Shown here: positions 43,614-54,360 of the stretch, piece after piece
How the letters are laid out: every line of letters starts with the position of its first letter
How positions within the stretch are numbered: the stretch's first letter is position 1
DNA from: Diadophis punctatus similis
Lineage: Eukaryota > Chordata > Lepidosauria > Squamata > Dipsadidae
Direction of reading: 5' to 3'
Assembly (NCBI GenBank): GCA_023053685.1
Contig: JALIGW010000016.1
Span: 10,655,001-10,719,000, forward strand
DNA length: 64,000 nucleotides
Position numbers and translations under genes: made by a program
Notes under the pieces: generated by a model
Database searches by the model: none
What the model was told of the DNA's origin: nothing
The model's input: the letters and a program-made list of their open reading frames with translations, nothing else

Positions 43614-43969
43614 GAAAGGTAAAGGTAAAGATTCCCCCGCACATGCATGCTAGTCATTTCTGGCTCTAGGGGTGGTGCTCATCTCTGTTTCTAAGCAAAG
43701 AGCCAGCACTGTCTGAAGCCACCTCCGTGGTCACATGGCTGGCATGACTAAACACCAAAGGCACACGGAAAGCTGTTACCTTCCCACCAAAGTGGTCCCT
43801 ATTTTTCTACTTGCATTTTTTATGTGCTTTCGAACTGCTAGGTTGGCAGAAGCTGGGACAAGTGACTGGAGCTCACTCCATTACGCGGCACTAGGAATTC
43901 GAACCGCTAAACTGCCGACCTTTCTGATCAACAAGCTCAGCGTCTTAGCCATTGAGCCACCACATCTCT
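43614..43969 (-). mobile_element. Complete tRNA-derived squamate SINE (family B)
   Basis: An exact 12-bp target duplication TCCTGACATCAT (43602-43613 and 43970-43981) brackets it. Minus strand: GTGGTGGCTCAATGGCTAAG head, GCGGTTCGAATTCCTAGTGC with B box, the same body as 32559-32878, and an (ACCTTT)n tail at the left edge. It is full length and the best reference for family B here. Confidence 0.95.
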
Positions 43970-44213
43970 TCCTGACATCATTAGACATATGATAAAACTA
44001 CAATGGGTCGGTTTCTAGTCTCTTACCTTTTTCTCTCTTGTTTTGTTCTGGTTTTTTGTTCCTGAAGTAGTTGAGCGTGTGATTTTATGGGGTTTTTTAT
44101 TTCATTTATTTCATATAGATTTACTTTGTCCAACAGGTTTGGATTTTTTTTAAAAAAATTACATAACCTTTTATAGAATAGTAATAACATCACAGTACAA
44201 TATTGCTCTATAG

Positions 44214-44359
44214 CAGGGGTGGCCAAACTATGGTTCTTTGAGGATCTGTGGACTTCAACTCACAGAATTCCTGAGCTAGCCATGCATGCATGGCTAGCTC
44301 AGGAATTCTGGCAGTTGAAGTCCACAGGTCCTCAAAGAACCATAGTTTGGCCACCCCTG
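44214..44359. mobile_element. Palindromic hAT MITE
   Basis: Termini CAGGGGTGGCCAAACTATGG and complement; exact 8-bp duplication CTCTATAG (44206-44213 and 44360-44367). Stem includes GTGGACTTCAACTC and CTGAGCTAGCCATGCATGCA at the centre. Confidence 0.95.
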
Positions 44360-44370
44360 CTCTATAGTTT

Positions 44371-44606
44371 AGCCCTGATGGCGCAGTGGTTAGAATGCAG
44401 TACTGCAGGGCTAACTCACTGCTCACTCCAGCAGTTCGACTCTGACCAGTTCAAGGTTGACTCAGCCTTCCATCTTTTCGAGGTCAGTAGAATGAGGATC
44501 CAGATTATTGGGGGCAATAGGCTGACTCTGTAAACTGCTTAGAGATTACTGTAAAGCACTGTGAAGCAGTAGATAAGCAGTATATAAGTCTAAGTGCTAT
44601 TGCTAT
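44371..44606 (+). mobile_element. tRNA-derived squamate SINE (family A)
   Basis: GATGGCGCAGTGGTTAGAAT head to CTAAGTGCTATTGCTAT tail. An 11-bp extra GATAAGCAGTA block interrupts the GCGGTATATAAGTC region near 44572. Confidence 0.88.
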
Positions 44607-44930
44607 CAGCATATGTTTTGTTAGCATCTTTTCATGTTTTGGCCGGCTTTGCTTATTTCATAATTCCACAAACTATTAAATATAATTGTTATGTTTTTAA
44701 AGATTACATAAATTAAATTTTAAACTTCAAATTTCTGTCTGTTCAGCTATTCAGGAATGATACGTTACTCTGCATTTCAAAAACTTTAAGGCAGCTCAGT
44801 GCAAAGGGATCAGGGTCAATGTATCAATGTTCAGACTCTGTGCAGGCCTTCAAATTGTTAATAAAAGCTAGGAACAGGACATCAAGTATAATATTGATGT
44901 ATGGGGGTCCAACAGGAGCATACAACATCA
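44607..44930. other. AT-rich unique DNA
   Basis: Includes the first copy of a 35-bp direct repeat (44715-44749) repeated at 45193-45227. Confidence 0.5.
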
Positions 44931-44938
44931 TATGTGTC

Positions 44939-45177
44939 CAGAGGTTGGATTCAGCAGGTTCTGACCAGTTCTGGAGAACCGCTAGCGGAAATTTTGAGTA
45001 GTTCAGAGAACCAGTAAATACCACCTCTGACTGGCCCCCGCCCCAATCTATTCTCTGCCTCCCGAGTCCCAGCTGATCAGGAGGAAATGGGGATTTTGCA
45101 GTAACCTTTCCCTGGAGTGGGGTGGAAATGGAGATTTTACAATATCTGGTAGTAAAAAAATTTGAATCTCACCACTG
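44939..45177. mobile_element. hAT MITE (CAGAGGTTGGATTCAGC termini)
   Basis: Right end TTGAATCTCACCACTG. Flanks ATATGTGTC and TAATGTGTC give an approximate duplication. The interior is the complement of 38787-39100. Confidence 0.75.
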
Positions 45178-45228
45178 TAATGTGTCATGCCAAATTTTAA
45201 ACTTTACATTTCTGTCTGTTCAGCTAAA

Positions 45229-45442
45229 GTGCTAAAAACGCAGAAGTGCTAAAAGCGCAGAAGTGCTAAAAATGCAGCTTCTGTGCATGCGCAGAAGCAA
45301 AAAACAGCTTCTGTGCGTATGCACCGAGAGAGCCAGTTCGGGGGTGTGGCCAGCTGGCCATCGCTGCCAGTTCGGCAAGTGGGGAGAAATTCCTGCTACC
45401 GGTTCTATAGAACTGGTCCGAACCGGCAGGAGCCCACCTCTG
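45229..45442. mobile_element. Truncated hAT MITE with 17-bp tandem repeats
   Basis: Right end CCGGCAGGAGCCCACCTCTG and TTCTATAGAACTGGTCCGAA match 52375-52647. The left side is replaced by three tandem AGTGCTAAAAACGCAGA units (45229-45277), so the left terminus is missing. Confidence 0.65.
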
Positions 45443-46030
45443 TGTGGAAGTAAATCACATTGGATAGTCAGACATATTTATGGGCATACATATTTAGGAC
45501 TATACTATCAGCCAGGCCTGGAAGGTTTCCTTTGAGATTCTATAGGAAGTTTTATGTGATTTATATATTCAATACTATGTGTATTATAGGGCCCTTTGCT
45601 CCATGTAACTTAGTGACATGTAATTAAGACCAAGTGGGAAATTTGTTCAGTTTCTTTTTTAATTAGAGCTGAATTAACCAAGATACAAATTGGACTAATC
45701 AATAACCTTTAATTTTGCATTTCTCTGAATTGGCAATATCATGCCCTCAGTAAAATGAATACAAAATTTTTCATGAAACATAGAAAACATCTATATTTGT
45801 CAAAATGGCAATCTAAATCCATGTTAGAGCATAATGGGGTTCCAGGAAAAATATGAAAATATTATGGAAATGTGTATATATTTTTAAACATGACCTGACA
45901 TGTATCTTACTTGTAAGAAAGAGCAGAGAATGTACAGTACTTGTGCATATTTCAGGTTAGACTTAATCATCACCATGAACCTTCCCAACTCCACCATTTG
46001 ATGGTCTGTGAAAATGGTAGAAAGTGGGAG
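45443..46030. other. AT-rich unique DNA
   Basis: No feature recognised. Confidence 0.4.
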
Positions 46031-46690
46031 AGATTTATTTATTTTATTTATTTTATTTGGTAGTTTTTCTATGCCGCCCTACTCCCTCAGGACTCAGGGT
46101 GGCGTACAACATTTTATAAAAACTCCAAACAAATCATTAAAAAACAGTTTAAAAACAGTTAAGAAATATATAAATGCACACCATACATACATGGGGGAGA
46201 CATCAGATATAAAATCGTCTCAAACTCACCCCGCCTGCAAGAAGAGCCATGTCTTAATGGCTTTTCTGAAGGCCAGCAAGGTGGGGATGATTCGGATCTC
46301 TGGGGGAAGTTGGTTCCAGAGAGTGGGGGCCCCTACAGAGAAGGCCCTCCCCCTAGGCCCTGCCAGTCGGCATTGTTTGGCTGACGGGACCTGGAGGAGA
46401 CCCACTCTGTGGGACCTGACCGGTCGGAGGGAGGAATGCGGCAGAATGCGGTCCCGGAGATAGCCTGGTCCTAAGCCATGTAGGGCTTTAAAGATGATGA
46501 TCAGCACCTTGAATTGTACCCGGAGACCAATGGGCAGCCAATGCAGCTGGTGGAGTATAGGTGTTACGTGGGTGTACCTTGAAACACCCACCACAGCACG
46601 CGCAGCTGCATTTTGCACCAGTTGAAGTCTCCGAATACTCTTCAAGGGCAGCCCCATGTAGAGCGCATTGCAGTAGTCCAGTCGTCCATC
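46031..46690 (-). pseudogene. L2 LINE, RT C-terminus and 3' UTR
   Basis: A 143-codon minus-strand frame (46226-46657) is intact: GLPLKSIRRLQLVQNAAARA, HVTPILHQLHWLPIGLRVQF, FKALHGLGPGYLRDRILPHS, GAPTLWNQLPPEIRIIPTLL, and KTWLFLQAG stop. This is the L2-clade ORF2 C-terminus. The 3' UTR to the left has GCCGCCCTACTCC, GACTCAGGGTGGCGTACAAC and a TATTTTA tail. It is 5' truncated but otherwise well preserved, hence relatively recent. No catalytic RT or endonuclease motifs are present. Confidence 0.92.
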
Positions 46691-47340
46691 CCTATTTACA
46701 AGTCATGCAGTTCTACTATAAAGGTAGTTTTATAAGTTATTCACAAATACTCTTTTGATCAGCCTCTCTTGTCAGAAGAAAAAGCTCCCTATGATGATCT
46801 ATGATTCAGTCCTTAGATTATAGAATGCCAAGCAAATCAACTGTGCAAGAGACCAAAGCTCTATATAATTTGATTCAACACCAATATATATTTGCTCCTA
46901 AACACACAATTTCACATCTGAGAGCTCTTACATCGATGCAAGTAGAATAAGGGGGAAAGAAAGAAGCAATTACTGTCAGATTCAGTCAGATGTCAAAAGG
47001 AAGAGAAAGGAAAAAAATACAAATACTGTGGAATGTTCCAGTTTTCATGAGCTCACTTATCTTCAAGCTTACGACGAGTAGGCTATAAAACATAAGACAG
47101 TATTAAAAGGAGAATACCAACTGTATGTCATTGCAGGACTGTTAAATAGTGCTGTAGAAATAACTATGCATTTATATTTGTTTTCCATTTAATTATCTTC
47201 TTCCCAATTCTTTTTTTTAATGTAGTCTTGAATAAGATTTCTCATATCACAAATGGAATTCTTCAGTCCACATTAGAAATTCCAGATCCTCAACTGGCTT
47301 TCTAAAAGTCTACTTCATGAGCAGTATTGGTTGCCAGTAT
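46691..47340. other. AT-rich unique DNA
   Basis: No feature recognised. Confidence 0.4.
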
Positions 47341-47347
47341 TCTCTTT

Positions 47348-47427
<80 letters not shown>

Positions 47428-47525
47428 TCCTTCTTTCTTTCTTTCCTTCTTTCTTTCTTTTTCCTTCCTTCCTTCCTTCCTTCCTTCCTTCCTTCCTTCC
47501 TTCCTTCCTTCCTTCCTTCCTTCCT
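47341..47525. repeat. (CTTT)n then (CCTT)n microsatellite
   Basis: About 185 bp of pure pyrimidine strand, (TTTC)n to about 47460 then (TTCC)n. The overlapping open frames are repeat artefacts. A short (CAAT)n follows. Confidence 0.98.
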
Positions 47526-47654
47526 GTCAATCAATCAATCAATTTATGTAATTGCCCATCTCACATATGTTATTTTGGATGACTTACCAATTGAAAACAC
47601 AAAAACAATTAAAAACAATTAACCACAAAAACATTAAAACAAAAAACTTGCGTG

Positions 47655-48540
47655 TATGCTTCAAAGTGCAAGTTAAAGTTCTGAAAATTACCTTTAATGT
47701 GCTTCATAGCATGGGGCCAGATTATTTGAGGAACCGTTTCCAGGGGTGGGCTTCAAACATTTTAGCAAGGGGTTCTCTGCCCAGTTGCTGGGTGGGCGTG
47801 GCCATAATGGGCGTGGCCTAGTCGGCCTCCTGCACAAAGGCGGTGGAGGGCGTTTTTGCCCTCTGCGGGCTCCGGAGGCTTTTCTTGAGCCTCCATGAGG
47901 GTGAAAATGGCCTCCCCAGGCTTCAGAGGCCCTTCCCAAACTTCCAGTAGGCCCGTTTTTTTGCCCTCCCCAAGCCTCCACGTGCGCCCTGCACTTACCT
48001 GCATCCAAAACAGGCCACGTGGGGACTCCTGGGAGGGGAGGTGTGGGGTGAGTGGGGCCAGCCAGGAGTGGGATTTGGGGGTTCTCCGAACTGCACAGAA
48101 TCTTAGCTAGAGGTTCTCCTGAACCCCTGCGAACCCCCAGCAGCCCACCCCTGACCGTTTCTTCCCAGTTGTGTCTACCTGTCTCATTAAGTCTGGCCAG
48201 AAAGGCATGGACTTCCTATTAAAGAGTGGGATCCAGGAAGAGAAGGCTTTTTGTTATGGTGCCCACCCCTTGGAGTATCAACCTCCTCACCACTTCTGTG
48301 ATTAAGTTAGTTCTGACCTTGCTTGATTCCCAAAAACTGGTTATGACACTGAGCGTGGCGATCTAAATGTGTGATAGATCTACAATTGTTGTGTTGATTT
48401 GTTTGTTGGTTGTTTTAGTTTTTATTACAGCTGCCAATTATGTCTGCTTCATTATTGTGTTGTCATATTTTTAACTGCTCTTAGCCACCCAATTTGACAT
48501 GGACTATTGTATAAATTGAAATACATAAAGTAATAAATAT
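47655..48540 (+). pseudogene. Old L2 LINE C-terminus and 3' UTR, split by a hAT
   Basis: Before the hAT: VQVKVLKITFNVLHSMGPDY then LRNRF, matching VQFKVLIIIFKALHGLGPGY of the 46031 copy. After it: EEKAFCYGAHPLEYQPPHHF, a degraded APTLWNQLPPE region. The 3' UTR ends with TTAGCCACCCAATTTGACAT and ATAAAGTAATAAAT. Diverged, with stops. Confidence 0.6.
47741..48153. mobile_element. hAT MITE inside L2
   Basis: Left CAGGGGTGGGCTTCAAAC and right CAGCAGCCCACCCCTG; exact 8-bp duplication ACCGTTTC (47733-47740 and 48154-48161). GC-rich interior with GGCGTGGC motifs. Confidence 0.93.
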
Positions 48541-48770
48541 CCACAGTTATACCAAATTTAAATCTACTGTGATAAAAGGGACAAATGGTTCTCTTTTATA
48601 ACAATAATACAGCAACAATAGCAATAATATGACTGGATACCAATTATCTGAACTGTATTAAATTTTAATTATATGTAAATCATACCCTCCTCCCCCCGGG
48701 ATCTGCTTTCATGTATATTTTTTTTGCTCCTGGAAGAAAAACTCCAAGTATTGAAAAATAGTGTACCTCA

Positions 48771-49363
48771 GACCTATATAAAAATATAGACTACGGGTAG
48801 CTGGATACCCGTGCTTCGCTACAAAACTGAACTCCTTAGCGTTGAGTAGAATGTCTAAACTCCCAGCCCGCAGGCCGGATGAGTCACGCACTGGCCACGC
48901 CCACTGGCAGTTGGAACAGAGTTCTTTTCAGGTGGGGAGGGGGAGTAGAACGTCTTAACTCCTTAGCAACAGAGCATGTTAATAATAATATAAGAAATAA
49001 CTGATGATCTGATGGTCATTTCGAAAAATCCTTTCTTAGTGAGCACCTAGAAGACAAGAGGAACATACATGCCAAATTTCAAGTTTGTAGGCTTCTACGG
49101 TTCTGGATATTTTGTGATGATGCGTGAGTGGTATTTTGCTTTTATATATATATAGATATATAGAGAAAATGAAAAATTTTGAGTAGTAGAAAAATTTTGA
49201 TGGTCATTTCGAAAAATCCTTTCTTAGTGAGCACCTAGAAGACAAGAGGAACATACATGCCAAATTTCAAGTTTGTAGGCTTCTACGGTTCTGGATATTT
49301 TGTGATGATGCGTGAGTGGTATTTTGCTTTTATATATATATAGATATATAGAGAAAATGAAAA
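48771..49363. repeat. Unclassified element with a 188-bp tandem duplication
   Basis: GGATACCCGTGCTTCGCTAC near 48803 and CATGCCAAATTTCAAGTTTG resemble a widespread dispersed element whose class I cannot assign. Positions 49011-49175 and 49199-49363 appear identical over 165 bp, separated by a 23-bp spacer. Each copy ends in TTTTATATATATATAGATAT. Confidence 0.7.
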
Positions 49364-49604
49364 GCCATCAATTGGATCTAAAGCTTGCCCTTTCTCAATA
49401 TTGAAGGAGGAGGTATTTGTCTATTTAAACTGCTAGGCTTCTCTTTTATATTCTGTACACAAGAAGTTGTGTGTCAAGCTAAAAACACGAGAGTACAGGA
49501 GCTATTTCTCACTTCCTTTTACTTCTTCTCCTCTGTATTTGGGGCTGAGATGGAGAAAAGAATGGAGAGGCAGTGATCAAGAGAATATATCGAAAGCATA
49601 TATA

Positions 49605-49840
49605 GAGCCTACGTGGCGCAGTGGTTAGAGTGCAGCGCTGCAGGCTACTTCAGCTGACTGATAGCTGCAGTTCGTCTGTTCAGATTTCACCGTCTCAAGG
49701 TTGACTCAGCCTTCCATCCTTCTGAGGTCAGTAAAATGAGGACCCAGATTGTTGGGGGCAATATGCTGAACTCTGTAAACCGCTTAGAGAGGGCTGTAAA
49801 GCACTATGAAGCGGTATATAAGTCTAAGTGCTATTGCTAT
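49605..49840 (+). mobile_element. tRNA-derived squamate SINE (family A)
   Basis: CGTGGCGCAGTGGTTAGAGT head, GACCCAGATTGTTGGGGGCA, ACCGCTTAGAGAGGGCTGTA and AGTCTAAGTGCTATTGCTAT end. Confidence 0.9.
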
Positions 49841-50442
49841 AAAAGGATGAGATATTTTATGTTAAATCCCAAACAATTTGATGAAGCCTTAGTACTTTCA
49901 GTGACCATGGAACAGATATGCCTTTCAGCATCAACTTTTGGGAGATGAGCAGTTATGTAAATAAATGCAGGCTGCTGTATTTCAGCAAAAGTAGACTCCC
50001 CACCCAGCTGTAGGGACACAATGAATGCCATCTATATCCTAAATATCCTAAAAAGAAGTCACAGCTTCTGGTTGGAAATCCGTATAAGGATATTCAATGC
50101 TAGAACATTTTGCTGTGTCTTTCATTTTCTCCATAATGATAAGTATTTTTAGTGGTAGTGATGTGATCGCAGAGATAATCATAGGGTTATGTTAGGAAGA
50201 GATTGTTTCTACAACTGTAAGCCACCCAGGGTCTTTTGTGTGTGCAGCTGTATTAATCATATCAATCAGTCAACACAATTATGTCCAGTCTTCCCTTGTT
50301 TGCTGATTGTAGAAAAAAATGTTGACTTGGATTTACTTATTTGGGAGCCGGCTGGGAAAGTTGCAAATGGTGACCGCAGGACACCTGCAACCTTCATAAA
50401 TAAATGCCACTTATCAAGTGGCCAAATTTTGAACATGTGAAC
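49841..50442. other. Unique DNA, no feature recognised
   Basis: No repeat or coding feature seen. Confidence 0.4.
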
Positions 50443-50444
50443 AT

Positions 50445-50523
<79 letters not shown>

Positions 50524-50526
50524 TTT
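50443..50526. repeat. (ATTT)n microsatellite, SINE tail
   Basis: About 20 ATTT units. It is the expanded AAAT tail of the minus-strand SINE that follows. Confidence 0.97.
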
Positions 50527-50755
50527 GTGAGATTTATATACCGCCTCATAGTGCAAGCACTCTCTAAGCGGTTTACACCATTAAGCAATGTATATATTTA
50601 CATTGCCCCCAACAATCTGGGTCCTCATTTTACCTCCCTCGGAAGGATAGAAGGCTGAGTCAACCTTGAGCCGGTGAGGTTTGAACCGCTGAACTGCTGA
50701 TCACAGCCAGCTAAAGTAGCCTGCAGTACTGCACTCTAACTGCTGCGCCACCTCG
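50527..50755 (-). mobile_element. tRNA-derived squamate SINE (family A2, AAAT tail)
   Basis: Minus: GAGGTGGCGCAGCAGTTAGA head, B box GCGGTTCAAACCTCACCGGC, GACCCAGATTGTTGGGGGCA, then a different 3' end GTGCTTGCACTATGAGGCGG and ATATAAATCTCAC before (AAAT)n. The same variant is at 63384-63645. Confidence 0.9.
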
Positions 50756-51041
50756 TGGAGACGGTTGTAAGTGCAAGGGACAGTTGTGGGTCATTTTTTT
50801 TCCCAGTGCTGTTGCAAAAGTTCAAGTTCCTGAATGAAAGATTGCAAATAGAGGATTTATTGTATGCAGTTATCAGCATAATGCTTTTTTAAAAAATGTA
50901 GAGTGTGCACAGCTATCACTTCTCCTTATCAGTAGATATTTTCACACATTTTCATTAGACTGGGTTGGACAGTTTATGCTTCAAGGTGTTACTGTCCTGC
51001 CATGGTGTGTGCCCCAGGTTGCCATTGTAAGCCATTCAGTG

Positions 51042-51409
51042 CAGGGGCGGGTTGCTTACTTACCGATACCGGTGTGCTGCGCGTGCATCTCCATGTTTCA
51101 TGCAGGTGCACGCTCACTATGCGCACACGCCCCTTCGTGCGATTTCGGCAAGATTTTGCTTCTGCGCATGCGCGGAAGCAAAATCTCACCGAAATCACAC
51201 ACGCGCGTGGGTCCCCTCGTGAGATTTCGGTGAGATTTTGCTTCAGCGCATGCGCAGAAGCAAAAAAGCTGAAAAATTCTTTTAAAAAGATGGCGACGCG
51301 TGCGACTGTCCGGCGAAGACGGCACCAGTGCAGTTGCGCGCAAATTGAGTAATCGGCGGGTCCCTATCGGAGCTGCGCACTGGACCGCAGCGGTAGGAAC
51401 CCATCCCTG
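51042..51409. mobile_element. hAT MITE (CAGGGGCGGGTTGC termini)
   Basis: Right end GGAACCCATCCCTG; exact 8-bp duplication ATTCAGTG (51034-51041 and 51410-51417). The interior has inverted GATTTTGCTTCNGCGCATG copies, and the central palindrome TGCGCATGCGCG is at 51163-51174. Confidence 0.94.
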
Positions 51410-51599
51410 ATTCAGTGGCTCATTTGTTTAGGCATAGCTATTATGTTTCTTTAACCTAGGTTTTGAATTTTACATATGTTACAGCTAAAGATATCTTTCT
51501 CTCCCTTTAGAGAGGCATCACCACTGACGCTTCCATCATATGCATCTGCAATGACCAATAGAGAAAAATGGTCCCTTGAAATAGTCTGTGACTCTATGA

Positions 51600-51823
51600 C
51601 AGTGGTTCCCAATGTGGGGCCCACGCCCCACAGAGGGGCAATTTGATTTTTAATGGGGGCAATTGGAACCTTATTTAAACCAAGTTAATGGCCTTTTAGG
51701 CTTCCTCTGTGTGAGTACGAGTTCACTTTTTGAATAGTAAGAATTATATGTCACGCGGGGGGGGCATCAGGATTTTAGAGATGCTTAGGTGGGGCATGGC
51801 CAAAAAAAGGTTGGGAACCACTG
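51600..51823. mobile_element. hAT MITE (CAGTGGTTCCCAA termini)
   Basis: Right end TTGGGAACCACTG. Flanks TCTATGA and CCTATGA suggest a decayed duplication. The interior has GGGGGCAATTGGAACC and an AT-rich core. Confidence 0.78.
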
Positions 51824-51932
51824 CCTATGACCATAGAATTGTGGTCTTCATGTTACACATGTTTCCTCTGTCTTAGGAAAAAGGCTTCTCCAGTGACCAC
51901 TTTAATGTTTTGGGGACTTTGATTCTAATGTA

Positions 51933-52184
51933 GAGCTACGGTGGCACAGTGGTTAGAATGCAATACTGGAGGCTACCTCTGCTGACTGCCAGCTGTCTGC
52001 AAGTTGGCAGTTCGAATCTCACCAGGCTCAAGATTGACCCAGCCTTCCATCCTTCCGAGGTGGGTAAAATGAAGACCCAGATTGTTTGGGGCAATAGGCT
52101 GACTCTGTAAATTTCTTAGAGAGGACTGTAAAGCACTGTGAAGTGGTATATAAGTCTAACTGCTAGTGCTAGTGCTAGTGCTAA
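51933..52184 (+). mobile_element. tRNA-derived squamate SINE (family A)
   Basis: CGGTGGCACAGTGGTTAGAA head, GCAGTTCGAATCTCACC with a canonical B box, body as other copies, and an altered tail (GCTAGT)n in place of (ATTGCT)n. Confidence 0.9.
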
Positions 52185-52374
52185 TAATGATCACCTAACA
52201 TGAACAATGATTGGAGCTCCATCTTGGGACCTGTAATTGCAATACATCTGAAAAGTACTAGGTTTTGGAAGGCTAGATTATTATATGGAGCAGGACAATA
52301 TGTCATTAGTGAAGAAGTCCTAAAGTCAGAAGTTAGTAGAATGTACATATACAGTATGTATAAATCCTCCCAAA

Positions 52375-52647
52375 AAGAGGTGGGTTCCTCCCGGTTCGGA
52401 CCAGTTCTATAGAACCGGTAGTAACTTGGCTGGGTTGCTGGAACTGGCAGCGACCCAGACCTGCCAAGCCCCTGAGCCGGTTCTCTATGGTGCCACCATC
52501 TTGTTTTTTGCTTCTGTGCATGCGCAGAAGCTTTTTTTATAGTACTGCGCATGCGCAGAGGGTCATTTCCGGGCAGTGCACACCCGCAAAATGTGCACTT
52601 CTGTCACAATGCAAACCGGTGGGGAAGGTAAGTAGAACCCATGCCTG
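52375..52647. mobile_element. hAT MITE (AGAGGTGGGTTCC termini)
   Basis: Right end GTAGAACCCATGCCTG; exact 8-bp duplication CTCCCAAA (52367-52374 and 52648-52655). The interior has GCTTCTGTGCATGCGCAGAA and TGCGCATGCGCA at 52546-52557. Confidence 0.9.
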
Positions 52648-52655
52648 CTCCCAAA

Positions 52656-53331
52656 GGGTATGAATCATAGAAAGAAAAGGAGGGGAGGCATAGAAACATT
52701 GGCATAGAAATGTTCGTGTGCAAACTTAGATTGGTTGCTATTTCTGCTTAGAGCTGTTCATGTTTTATATCAGTCTTAGAATTTAGAGCCGTTCAAATAG
52801 GGCAAAAGTAAATAATGTCAATGGCTTTCCAATTATGGATTCACTCACTAGCTGGTTGTGCAAGAGAAATTCTAGGAAGGAAATAGACATTTGTTCTTAA
52901 AACATTTATTTGTCAAATTCTGGAAATGTTTGCAGTAGGGCTTACAAGCTTGCAAACTACTCAAAAAATTGGAAAGGGTGCAAATTGGATGTCACAGCTG
53001 CTAATTGTAATTTCTTCACTACAGCAGCTGCCATCAAATGCCACAGGTCTGAAATATGAAGTCATATCTCTTGTTTAATTGTATCATCACTTTGAGGATG
53101 TACCTCAAAAAGGCTCAAAGATTTTGAAAGAAAATTTGACCTTCCTCTATTGTTACATTTTTGGAGTGGTTGGTGGGATTTAAAACACCATTATACTAAT
53201 TATATTAATCTCCAAAATTATTGGGTTTCACTGGCAAAATAAATACTTTAGCCCTAGACAAGTTTATAAGGCACCAACTTCTCAAAATGCAAACAAGATA
53301 CCCACATATTTTTGCCTGTCTTTTCAGATTA
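52656..53331. other. Unique DNA, no feature recognised
   Basis: No repeat or coding feature seen. Confidence 0.4.
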
Positions 53332-53342
53332 GATCACAGTAT

Positions 53343-53789
53343 CAACAAAGGTGATTAGGAGACCGAAGGCTAAAACATATAAAGAACGGTTGCTGGAATT
53401 GGGTATGCCTAGTTTAATGAAAAGAAGGACTAGGGGTGACATGATAGCAGTGTTCCAGTATCTCAGGGGCTGCCACAAAGAAGTGGCAGTGAAGTCAAGA
53501 AGTGGAGTAAAGCTATTCTCCAAACCACCTGAGGGCAGGACAAGAAGCAATGGATAAAAACTAATCAAGGAGAGAAGCAACCTAGAACTAAGAAAAAAAT
53601 TCCTGACAGTTAGAATGATTAACCAGTGGAACTTGCCTCCAGAAGTTGTAAATGCTCCAACACTGGAAGTTTTTAAGAAGAGATTGGACAACCATTTGTC
53701 TGAAATGTATAGGGTTTCTTGCCTGAGCAATGGGTTGGACTAGAAGACCTCCAAGTTCCCTTCCAACTCTGTTATTCTATTCTATCACT
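53343..53789 (+). pseudogene. CR1 LINE ORF2 C-terminus with target duplication
   Basis: The frame 53351-53557 reads KTYKERLLELGMPSLMKRRT and GDMIAVFQYLRGCHKEVAVK, with a local 15-bp insertion relative to other copies, then FSKPPEGRTRSNG and a stop. The rest (LPPEVVNAPTLEVFKKRL) is out of frame. The 3' end CCAACTCTGTTATTCTATTC is a typical tail. An exact 11-bp duplication GATCACAGTAT lies at 53332-53342 and 53790-53800. Confidence 0.9.
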
Positions 53790-53820
53790 GATCACAGTAT
53801 ATTCTTTTTGACACCCAGAT

Positions 53821-54239
53821 CAGAGGTGGGTTCCTGCCGGAGCTGCCTGGTGCACAGCTCCGGTAGGGAGCGGCCGATTGCACAATTTGCCCACGACCGC
53901 TCCGGAGCCCTCTCTGCTGGTCCACCGTGCGTGTCAACATTTTTTTCTGTTAATTTTCGGCTGATTTTGCTTCTGCGCATGCGCGGAAGCAAAATCGCGC
54001 CAAAATCTTGCGAGGGGATGCGCACGCGTGCAAGATTTCAGTAAAGATTTTGCTTCCGCGCATGCACGGAAGCAAAATTGCACTGAAATCTCTCACGCGC
54101 ACACGTCCCCTTGTGAGATTTTGGCGCAATTTTGCTTCTGCGCATGAGCAGAAGGAAAATTGGGTGAGGGGGCGCACGCGCAAAACTTAGAGATGCGCCC
54201 GCAGCGCACCAGCACCGGTAAGACGGCAACCCACCACTG
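53821..54239. mobile_element. hAT MITE (CAGAGGTGGGTTCCTGCC termini)
   Basis: Right end GGCAACCCACCACTG; exact 8-bp duplication ACCCAGAT (53813-53820 and 54240-54247). Several inverted GCTTCTGCGCATGCGCGGAA-type motifs. Inserted only 20 bp from the CR1 end. Confidence 0.95.
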
Positions 54240-54360
54240 ACCCAGATAGGAAAGTAAGTTATAGTGCAGTCCACAGGCTGAAAAATATTGTTTACTTCTG
54301 ATTTAGTAAATATTCACAAATATTCCATTCTTGTGGTCTGTTTCAATATTATCGATTATT

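Noticed and set aside
47310..47622. Overlapping ORFs over the 47.3-kb repeat
   Set aside because: Same artefact: (CTTT)n and (CCTT)n read in several frames.
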